A stretch of 64,000 nucleotides of DNA from Panicum virgatum (taxonomy: Eukaryota > Streptophyta > Magnoliopsida > Poales > Poaceae). The stretch lies in NCBI RefSeq assembly GCF_016808335.1, contig NC_053141.1, positions 20,591,756 to 20,655,755 on the forward strand. Direction: 5' to 3'. The notes under the pieces are model-generated. The model searched no databases. It saw only the letters and a program-made list of their open reading frames with translations, and had not been told where the DNA came from. The position numbers were made by a program, and so were the translations under genes. Each line of letters starts with the position of its first letter. The stretch's first letter is position 1. Below are positions 1 to 7,752 of this stretch, in pieces.

Positions 1-1
1 C

Positions 2-901
2 GATTTCATGGGACCATTTGTGAACTCACATGGATTTGAGCATATATTGGTGATGGTGGACTATGTTTCAAAGTGGGTTGAAGCTATGCCATGTCGGAAG
101 GCATCAACGGAGGAGTCCACGCACATGATTAAATCAGTAATCTTCTCTCGATATGGCGTCCCGAGAATCTTGATAAGCGACGGAGGAACACACTTCACGG
201 GCAAAGACTTTGGTAAATGCTTGAAGAAATTGGGAATTGAACATAGAGTGTCCATGGCTTATCACCCCCAAACGAACGGACAAGCGGAAACTTCGAACAA
301 GCAATTGAAGGACATTTTAAAGAAGACCGTGGTAAAAGGAGGAAAAGATTGGTCGAAGAGACTAGATGATGCACTATGGGCATATCGTACGGCACACAAA
401 ACTCCGATTGGTATGACTCCTTATCAATTTGTTTATGGAAAAACATGCCACTTGCCGGTTGAGCTAGAACATAAGGCGTATTGGGCGATGAAGGAGATGA
501 ACTTTGATGCGGAAGCCGCTGGAATTAAAAGGAGAATACAAATAAGCGAATTGGAGGAGTTAAGATTGAAAGCGTACAATAGTGCATCAATTTACAAAGA
601 AAGGATGAAGAGGTGGGACGACAAGAGATTACAAAACAAGGAATTCAAAGAAGGAGACAAGGTCCTACTCTACAATTCAAGATTCAAACTTTTTGGCAAA
701 GGAAAATTGCAAAGCAAATGGGATGGACCGTACGTCGTACACTCAGTTTCACCCATGGGAGCGGTGACAATCATGGATGTGAAAGGTGACCAATATGTGG
801 TGAACGGACACCGACTAAAGGTATTCTTGGAGCCCGACGTCGTGCCCCTTCATTACATTGACATATACACCATAGAGGAGGAACCGAAACGTCAAGCCTA
901 A
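2..901 (+). CDS. Integrase, C-terminal part of Gypsy pol polyprotein (partial)
   Basis: The reading frame is open from the window edge to TAA at 899-901. It covers the integrase core and C-terminal region of a retrotransposon polyprotein, the enzyme that inserts the cDNA into the chromosome. Catalytic positions look intact: Asp in VDYVSKW, Asp in ISDGGTHF and Glu in NGQAETSN. The [13 protein letters not shown] segment is typical of the C-terminal part of Athila-type integrases; there is no chromodomain. The frame continues upstream of the window, so the ATG at 8 is internal. It is one of the better preserved coding stretches here. A strong splice-donor consensus (AAG|GTAAGT, GT at 916) follows the stop within 20 bases. 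Confidence 0.9.
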   Translation, partial: DFMGPFVNSHGFEHILVMVDYVSKWVEAMPCRKASTEESTHMIKSVIFSRYGVPRILISDGGTHFTGKDFGKCLKKLGIEHRVSMAYHPQTNGQAETSNKQLKDILKKTVVKGGKDWSKRLDDALWAYRTAHKTPIGMTPYQFVYGKTCHLPVELEHKAYWAMKEMNFDAEAAGIKRRIQISELEELRLKAYNSASIYKERMKRWDDKRLQNKEFKEGDKVLLYNSRFKLFGKGKLQSKWDGPYVVHSVSPMGAVTIMDVKGDQYVVNGHRLKVFLEPDVVPLHYIDIYTIEEEPKRQA

Positions 902-1058
902 TGACGTTAAGCAAGGTAAGTTTGTACATACTCTCTTTTAGATTTTATTTTTGTGGTTTTATTTTTATTCTGGACGAACTTCGAGTAAATCATAGACTCA
1001 TAATTTGTTGGAGGGCATCTCGGAAAAAGTTGGAGTCCAGGGGGCTGAAAAACCCCCT

Positions 1059-1236
1059 GGGCCGGCCGGCCCAACACCCCTAGGCCGGCCGGCCTGAGGC
1101 TCCTCATGTGCGATTCGGTCTCGATTTTTGGTAGGTACGAGATAAGGAAATTTCAAACCTGTGCCTTATAGATTTCGCATGCCAAAACCGAAGAGATATT
1201 GGACTTCTCGTCCAAGTCTTTTCGGGACTTAAATAG
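1059..1236 (+). promoter_or_regulatory. Paired GGCC palindromes and TATA-like box ahead of second ORF
   Basis: Two near-identical 14-bp palindromes with core GGCCGGCCGGCC lie at 1059-1072 and 1082-1095, 23 bp start to start. A TATA-like TTAAATAG follows at 1229-1236 and the ATG of the second ORF at 1305. The same arrangement occurs in the LTR of this element (4210-4351), so an internal promoter for the second ORF is a reasonable inference. No transcript evidence is available. Confidence 0.5.
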
Positions 1237-1304
1237 AGGCGCGGGTTAGATCTATTCTCTCATACTTTTCAATCTACACCACCACCTCGTGAGAGACTTC
1301 GACA

Positions 1305-2123
1305 ATGGCCGGTCCAGCGAGCGCAAGAGCCATGATTGCAGCAATGGAGATTGAGGAGAGGGGCTTGACGCCCGACACCCCCACACCAAAGACACCTAGC
1401 CCCATCTTGGCAACCGGTGCGACACCCCTCCTTGTCGAAGCAAAGCGATGTGAAGCGAAGGCCCCTCCGAAGAAATTCAATACCCAAGCACGGATGAGCG
1501 CCGGAGGGAAGGGCCTTCAATGGTGCAACGAGAAGCTAGCTCAAGCCCAAAGGGTGGTCATCGTCATCAGCAACGACGAAGACGAAGGTGAGAGGCGACA
1601 AGACAAAAAGGCACCCGCGCCTAGGCGTTCCTTGCGCCTCCTCGGAGTCAAAAGAAAGAACTACATCAAGCACACCCCGGAGCCAAAGGATTATGCGGGG
1701 GACAGCGATTGGGAGAGCATCATGAGCCCTAGTTCATGGGGCACCACCGGTCGTGACTACGATGATGATTGGCCGGGGTGGGCCGAAGAGGAGAGAAAAG
1801 AGGAAGACGACCCCTCCGGAGGTGATAGCGGCAAGAAGAAGAAGGATGACAACGAGCCCGAGGACGATAGCCCCAACCGCAGCGGGCATTACTCTGGGTG
1901 CTGTTTCAAGTGCCGCAATGAAATCGCGGATCTCCGCGCCACCATCGATAGGTGTCACGATTGAATCGTGGCAATGGATCGAAGGATGGACGACATCGAG
2001 AGCTTGGCCGAAAAAGACTACAACTTCCTTGTCCGCAACATAAGGAAGTTATTCGGGATGGTCGGTGATCTACAAAAGCAAGGAGGAGGGCGCCCTAGAT
2101 GCAATTGCCCTAGGTGCCGTTGA
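1305..2123 (+). pseudogene. Second (non-pol) ORF of Athila-type element, one frameshift
   Basis: The ATG at 1305 opens a 219-codon frame that stops at 1962. The frame offset by one base continues the same kind of protein (MDDIESLAEKDYNFLVRNIR) to TGA at 2121-2123, so a one-base frameshift near 1960 probably split a protein of about 270 residues. The protein is hydrophilic: Ala/Pro-rich N-terminus, a basic RRSLRLLGVKRK patch near residue 105, a strongly acidic and Lys-rich middle, CCFKCRNE near residue 200, then a coiled-coil-like stretch and a terminal CNCPRC. No membrane segment or signal peptide is visible, so an envelope-like role is not supported. Paired cysteines and charged tracts would fit a nucleic-acid-binding or virion protein, but I do not recognise a family. 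Confidence 0.6.
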
Positions 2124-3902
2124 GAACGCCGACGAGCGTCACACCCGTCTTTTATATCATTGCGACGAGGATGCCGCATAATCTAAGCATGGGGGGGGGG
2201 AAGGTGTGATGACTCGTAGATTGAATTTTGGTCTTTGCTTACTCGAAAGTTCGTCGTGTGTGTGTCTTTAATTCTGCATGTGTGAGAGTCATAGTCTAGC
2301 GTTGTGTGCTTTATTTTTCGCTTGTGTGAGAGTGAGTCTTAAATTAGTGTTGAGTCATGAAAACAAAATAAAAAGAGTCTTTGTTTTTTGTTGGATCGTG
2401 CAATTTTATTTATGCATTCAGTTTTACTTTATTTTCTTTAAAGCAATTGTTCACGAGCGTTGTCATGAAAATTAATTCCTATTTGTGGAGCTTAGTAAAT
2501 TATTTGTCCATGTTAATACCCATACTTGAGCTTTGATCTAGCGCTTGGTTTTGATTACGCTTGCGAGTAAGGCATGATTTGGAGGACTTTAATTTCATAA
2601 AAATAATAAAACCCCTACAAACATAAGGTTGATCAAGTTCTTGACAAGTCGAGAGTAAAAATCCTATCATCTAAAAGCTATATTCGTTCCACCATAAGCA
2701 TTGGATGTGCATTGAGTTGAGTTAGGATTTCTTTCTCTTGGGAGTTTTAATTTCGAGCAATGATCGTGTCCGTATTTTTCATCTCTGAATTGCTAGCCCC
2801 GTCAATATTCGGTAATGAGAATTCCTCATCAGAACAACTCATGAGATCTACCGGATTCCAAAACCCGAACCTGAGATTATCTTGTTTATTATCCTTTTCC
2901 TTGACCACAACCCAATTATGAGGATACGTTCTGTTTCTGCTCATGATTTGTATAAAACATAATTTTGGGACGAAGAAAGGAAGGAGTACTGGAAAGATGG
3001 ACCGAATCCGACCTGGGAAAGCCCCAGGCCAGCCGGCCTACACCCCTTGGGCCGGCTGGCCTAGGCCCCTCTGGCCTCGGCTCGGGCTCCAAAAACTCAG
3101 GGAGCCACTTTGGAGAATTGCCTATCTATGTTTTATAGAAAGTGTCCTATGAAAAGGTTCGGAAAAGAGAAAGAAAATTCTGGAGAAAGAAAGAAAGAAA
3201 AAAAATGTATGAGAAGAAAAGAATAAATGAAGGGATTCTATGGTTAGAGAAGTGCAAAGAGATATCACCTTGTTGTTTGAGAACAATATCCTCAATTCCA
3301 ACCATGTGCAATCCGACAACGAGGACGATGCTTGTGCCTTGAAGTTAATCTTTTTGTATGCCTTTGCACATGTCCACCATTCTAAATCTTCTTATCCTTG
3401 AACCCCTTACATTATGGAGAAACTCTCATGATCATTGGCTCGGAAGGTAAGCACTCATTAGAAGGTTTTATTGACTTGACGATAAATGTATATACTTTGC
3501 TAAGCCTCACCTATAGCCCCACTTTATACTTGAGAGACTTTCGGGAGATGAGAGCTTGCAAATAAAAATAGGATAGCCACTTATATTGAGAGACATGAAA
3601 GGACTTGTGCAAGAATTTTTGGTCTAACCTTTGTTGCAGGGTATTTTGCTTCTAAAGACTAAAAAAAGAAAAAAAAAACCTCCAAGGATGGCAAGAAAAG
3701 CAAGTGTTGTCGATATTCAAGTTGCCGGCTAAAGGTAAGAGTTGTGGAGTAATATTGGATGAGTTTTTGAACGCCCATGATATGATTATCCTTGCTGCTC
3801 CTCTGACCTTTGTTTGAAGAAATATTGTTAGACTTGTTTGCATAAGTAAATTTTGCAGTTTGAGAACTCTCGAGCAACCCATGGAAGGACTTGATGATTT
3901 GA
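2124..3902 (+). other. Long 3' untranslated region of the Athila-type element
   Basis: No credible coding sequence is present. A G-tract in polypurine-tract style, AAGCAT followed by ten G then AAGG, lies at 2185-2204, 61 bases after the second-ORF stop and about 1.7 kb before the real tract. A third palindrome pair is at 3026-3062. The rest is A/T-rich with short purine runs (3150-3230, 3660-3680). Confidence 0.6.
3026..3062. promoter_or_regulatory. Palindrome pair in the 3' UTR, halves mutually complementary
   Basis: The first half has core GGCCAGCCGGCC (3026-3039) and the second GGCCGGCTGGCC (3049-3062). Each core is the exact reverse complement of the other, with the same 23-bp spacing as at 1059 and 4210. 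Substitutions in the two halves match each other, so the pair could fold as one long stem. A weak TATA-like TTTTATAG follows near 3131-3138. Confidence 0.5.
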
Positions 3903-3940
3903 TTTGCTCGAGGCCGAGCAAAAGCTAAGCATGGGGGGAA
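3903..3940 (+). promoter_or_regulatory. Hairpin and polypurine tract before 3' LTR
   Basis: TTTGCTCG (3903-3910) and CGAGCAAA (3915-3922) form an 8-bp stem around a 4-base loop. The plus-strand primer tract, AAGCATGGGGGGAA, follows directly and ends at the LTR start 3941. The same hairpin-tract arrangement occurs at 5745, 33190 (opposite strand) and 55303. Confidence 0.8.
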
Positions 3941-5137
3941 TGTTGGTGCTCCTTAAGTACCCATTTTACTATATGATTAGGAGTTATTTTGGTAAATTCT
4001 TCGGGATGATTCGTGTACTAACCCTCCACTGGCACCCGAACTTGACTGTTTTCGATTTTGTCCTGGATTTTGGAGCATGTTGCATTTTGACAGGAAATTA
4101 GACATTTTTTGGAGATGTTTTGACGCATGGTTACAACTGGGCTAAGATGAGGAATAAGAAGAAGAGGCCACACGCGAAAGATGGGACCGAAAGGGGCCAG
4201 AAAGGGCCCAGGCCGGCCGGCCTGGAGCCCTTGGGCCGGCCGACCTAGCCCATTTCGGAGCCCAATCGGTCTCAATTTTCTTCAGCGCGAAGTATGCGTC
4301 AACCCTAATCTGTGTTTTACCAAAACCACTAACCAGAACCGCCTATATAAACCCCGAAGCCGCCATCAAAGAGGGGAATAATCCGGAGAGCATCCAGAGA
4401 CGAGTTTCAGAGATCCATTCGGGTTAGACACAAGAGAAAGGCGACACCGGAGGCCTCATCGTCCCTCGGCGCCACTGCAAGTTGGAGGACAGCAAGGGAT
4501 CCATCCTTTGCCGGAGATTTCATCACCATGATCGACTACGCTTCGCTTAGCTTCATGGGGTAAAGTCCTCGTTTGTTCATGGGGTTGTAAGGAGATCTTG
4601 AGTTGTAATTGCCGAATCCTTTATGAGATTGATCTATCACGATTCTTGTTGATGATGCTTTGATGCTTAATAGTTCGCGACTTGACTTTGGGTTTGCTTT
4701 GCTCTTGCATGGTCTACTTAGATTACATCAACTATCGTGTTCTTGTTGATTTGTTACCGATTATCCTCGTGTAGTGACAGTATGCGGGAGGGAAAGGTTT
4801 TGATCTTGGAACACACCTTTGGTAGATTAGATCCATTCTTCGTTGCTTGGCGATTACATCTCTAGTGATCCTAGACCCTATGGACAAATGCTCTTCATAT
4901 CTTGTGCACACATCTATCTTTGCTCATTAGTCTAGATTAGATTAGATTGGTTAGATTAGATCTATTTCACACTCAATCATTCAATATAGATCTTTTACCA
5001 ACATCATTAGTGCTTAGTTAAGCATAGTAATACACTTGTTCCGTGGATTGATAAACCTTGGGTGAATATTCTAAGGGAAAAGCTACACGATCCGTGCGCT
5101 TGCGGTACGTAAATTGGCGCTTTAAGAAGCGTCAACA
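3941..5137 (+). repeat. 3' LTR of the Athila-type element (1197 bp)
   Basis: The LTR starts TGTTGGTGCT directly after the polypurine tract and ends GTCAACA, giving a TGTTG...CAACA inverted terminus. The upstream part holds the palindrome pair 4210-4223 and 4233-4246 and a TATA box CTATATAAA at 4343-4351, which would drive transcription. Near the end is CCGTGCGCTTGCGG (about 5092-5105), a block shared with the other Athila-type LTRs of the window. Confidence 0.88.
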
Positions 5138-5443
5138 ATTGGGCTGGCTGGGTTGCTAGGTTGGGTTTGATTGGGTTTCCTTTTTCCTTTCCTTTTCTAT
5201 TTCCTATTTCAAACCAAACTAAACCTATTTGAATTCAAATTTGAATTTGAATTCAAACCACCCTCAATCAAATAAAATTATGCAACAGCATGAATGCACA
5301 ATCATGTTAAGCTAAGAAAAATTTTAATTACATGTGAAACAAAATTAGATTAAATGCAAGACTAATCATAATAAACCTTATAAAATTAAACAAATCCAAT
5401 TAAATTTATTATTAAATACTGAAATTTAAATTAGAGTGTTACA
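5138..5443 (-). repeat. Start of a chromovirus-type LTR, interrupted by the 1-5137 element
   Basis: Read on the minus strand this begins TGTAACACTCTAATTTAAAT and proceeds through A/T-rich sequence into TTTGAATTCAAATT and then CCCAACCC. It matches closely the minus-strand start of the complete solo LTR at 38520-41817 (its end at 41817). The rest should lie left of the window, on the far side of the element inserted at 5138. Plus-strand bases 5444-5448 (GCTCC) would be one copy of its target duplication. Confidence 0.75.
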
Positions 5444-5744
5444 GCTCCACATACTCCTAGTGAGAAATTGAGCAAAGTGAGGTTTGAATAAGATTAGTGA
5501 ATGAGTGGTTCGAGCAGGAGAGTACGCCTTGGTTTTATGAAATTCAAAAAACCCTTCCAAGTACTGCAAAGCAGGAACTAGTGACAACTCTCATCGACTC
5601 GTTCTGGAGATCAATGTGTGAGGACAGGAGCGCTAGCCTCCTGAAATCAGTGGTATGAAGGGAAAGTTTTGAAATAATGCTTATGCATACCCGATCCTAT
5701 GAACCCTGGACTTTGCTTGATCCTTAGGATCTGTTTCGACTCTT

Positions 5745-5780
5745 TTTGCTCGGGACGAGCAAAGTATAGGTGTGGGGGTG
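5745..5780 (+). promoter_or_regulatory. Hairpin and polypurine tract of second Athila-type element
   Basis: TTTGCTCG (5745-5752) pairs with CGAGCAAA (5756-5763) around a 3-base loop GGA. GTATAGGTGTGGGGGTG then leads to the LTR start at 5781. The stem is identical to the ones at 3903 and 55303 although the flanking sequences differ. Confidence 0.78.
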
Positions 5781-7249
5781 TGTTGGCGGTCATTTTCAGT
5801 GATTTCTACCACCAACATTCCTTCGGATTTTAGGCTCTCAGGACCATAATACATCAATTTTCACTAACACTAATGAGTTCCACGAGTTTTGGTGATTATT
5901 TGATTTTAGGAATACAACATACGAATTTGAGCCAAAATGGGAGAAAACCCAGGCCGGCCGGCCTACCACTGTGCCATTTCGTCATGCAACTCCTCATAAG
6001 TGGTCCTGAGCACATTATCAAGCAAAGCTCAAGTACTTGACACAAGAACAATCAATCAAGACCGAAAGGCATGCACCAAGTCCAATTGGGTCCATATTTC
6101 AGTGACAAACCACTCAACCAAGACCCAAACCAACTTGAGGAGCATCACAATACCCTGGATCAATGTGACACAGCAACGGAGTGCCGAGATGTGCCAGAGC
6201 CAGGCCGACAGGCCTAGGTGACACCGGCCGGCCTAGGAAACACGTGGAAAACACCGAGCAGCTCACAACCGACTCCAGGAAAGAATCCAAGCCATCCAGA
6301 GAAGGTCGGCGCCAGATGGTGCAATCTCCAGGCCGACCAGCCTAGGTGAGGCCGGCCGGCCCCACCTGTCATCCTCTGGAGCTCCCCCTTGGCGTGGAGT
6401 TAAGCTCAACCGCCTTACCGGCTTACAACCGACGCCAACCTCTGAACCGACCCTGAAGCACTATAAATAGAGCTCCACCTCTCACTTGTAACACACACCA
6501 TACATTAGAGAAGAGTGTTCACTCTTGTGCTCTCTTTGTATTAGAATAGGGAGAGAGTGAGGTGAGAGCTTTGGTGCAAACCAAGCTTAAAGGAGCGGAC
6601 TCGAGTTCTCTCAGTCTTACTCCATATTTTTTACCCACCTCGGAGGAATATATCTTTGAGTAAGTTCCTCGTCTCAACTTCAGTTTCTCCCTAGCTTTAG
6701 TTACTTGTTTAATTACTTTCTTTGATTTGCGGGATCCTGAGTCTACGTAAGTGGCAAGTTCTACTTATCTGAGGTTGCTTTCTATCTAAGTACACGGTAG
6801 GAGCAAGTAGCTCAATAGTTGTGGGCGTGGTGCCCAGGCTTGGTTAGCTATCTCAGGTTGTGTTCCACCCCACGGTACCATTGTGGTAGGCGGCAAGTAG
6901 TGACTGCCCTGTCCATCCCTCATAGTCCACCACATTCGGGTGTTTTCATAGCAGCAGTCCCGACTGCCCTTGGACTCCCTTCTCACCCCAGTCTGAGTCC
7001 TTCCCTGAGGCCGCCGAAGTAGATTGAGTCAGTAGTTAGCATGTCACTAGGTAGAGTAGTAAGTTATCTGGAGTTAGGCCCTCTTCCCTATTACCTTTTC
7101 TCTCTTGGTGTGTCCGGTTGAGTAGTTCTAGATTTGGTCAAAGCTTTATCGTTCCTTAAATTCGATATCCCAGGTATACTCCCTGGTGAAGGCTACATCA
7201 GTCTCTGTATGCTTGCGGAGTAATTTGTTTAGGCTAAGGAGTGCCAACA
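5781..7249 (+). repeat. 3' LTR (1469 bp) with three sets of GGCC palindromes
   Basis: The LTR starts TGTTGGCGG and ends GTGCCAACA. Palindromes lie at 5951-5964, 6202-6215 with 6222-6235, and 6330-6343 with 6349-6362. The TATA box CTATAAATAG is at 6461-6470 and AACACACACCAT at 6490-6501, a likely initiation site about 28 bases later. A conserved block TGGTAGGCGGCAAGTAGTGA at about 6884-6903 is shared with five other LTRs. The LTR is related to but distinct from the one at 55339-57038. Confidence 0.85.
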
Positions 7250-7752
7250 CTCGGCGTCATGGAGTAGGGCGGTGGCACTGAGGCGAAGGCATGCAGGGGT
7301 GGTCGGTGGCGCGTAGCGGGGTGGCGGCGACTAGGGGAGGTGCGGCGGCCAATGGGGAGGTGCTGCGCGGCGGCCATGCAAGCTCCATTCGTGGCGAGCG
7401 CGAGCATCGAGGTGGCAAGGGGGTATGGCTGCGCAGAGGGGATGGCACGGGGTGGCGCAAGTGGAGGAGGGCGGTGGCCAGGCACTGCCGAGTTTGCTCT
7501 ACCTGGCGTCGTGCTGCGCGAGCAGGAAAGGAGAGAGGGAAGGAAGAAAGGAGAAGGGAAAAAGAAAGAGAGAGGAAAGAGAAAAAGTGGGGCAGGGCAT
7601 TGGCAGGATTCGCGGCGATGGTCGCAGCGTGTGCTGTGGCTTCGGCAGGAAGTGACCTGCATGGTACGAGGAAGAACAAAGAGACGGGATGGCGATTGGT
7701 GCTGGTGTCGGGATGGCGGATCGCCGGGAGATGATTTCGGGAGATTCGGAGC
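7250..7752 (-). repeat. Probable interior of chromovirus LTR, C-rich on the minus strand
   Basis: This G+C-rich stretch lies between two inserted Athila-type LTRs. On the minus strand it is C/T-rich (TTCCCTTCTCC runs), the composition of transcribed leaders in chromovirus LTRs, and the solo LTR at 38520-41817 has a C-rich interior on the same strand. Open frames run here on both strands, but none has a recognisable domain and base composition explains them. Continuity with 10294-10403 rests on a weak duplication (GGAGC at 7748, AAAGC at 10294). Confidence 0.45.

Larger units (their letters stand above)
1..5137 (+). mobile_element. Athila-type Ty3/Gypsy retrotransposon, 5' part outside window
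   Basis: The element enters from the left edge. Visible in order are the end of pol (integrase), a second ORF, a long 3' untranslated region, a hairpin plus polypurine tract, and a complete 3' LTR (3941-5137) that starts TGTTG and ends CAACA. The five bases after it are ATTGG; the matching duplication should lie at the unseen 5' end. It sits inside a chromovirus-type LTR whose remaining piece is 5138-5443. Gene order (integrase, then a non-pol ORF, then a long UTR) is that of Athila-type elements. The assignment rests on this order and on LTR and PPT style, not on a database search. Confidence 0.85.
5444..7249 (+). mobile_element. 3' end of a second Athila-type retrotransposon
   Basis: The left part (5444-5744) is non-coding internal sequence just before the polypurine tract. 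The hairpin and tract follow at 5745-5780 and a complete LTR at 5781-7249. The coding part lies left of the chromovirus-type LTR that interrupts it at 5443 and is outside the window. The five bases after the LTR are CTCGG (7250-7254). Confidence 0.78.

Noticed and set aside
1305..2123. Second ORF as a viral envelope gene
   Set aside because: No signal peptide, hydrophobic segment or glycosylation pattern; the protein is charged throughout.
7250..7254. CTCGG after the LTR at 7249, identical to the duplication of the 31853-47699 element
   Set aside because: Different elements in different hosts; a five-base match is within chance.
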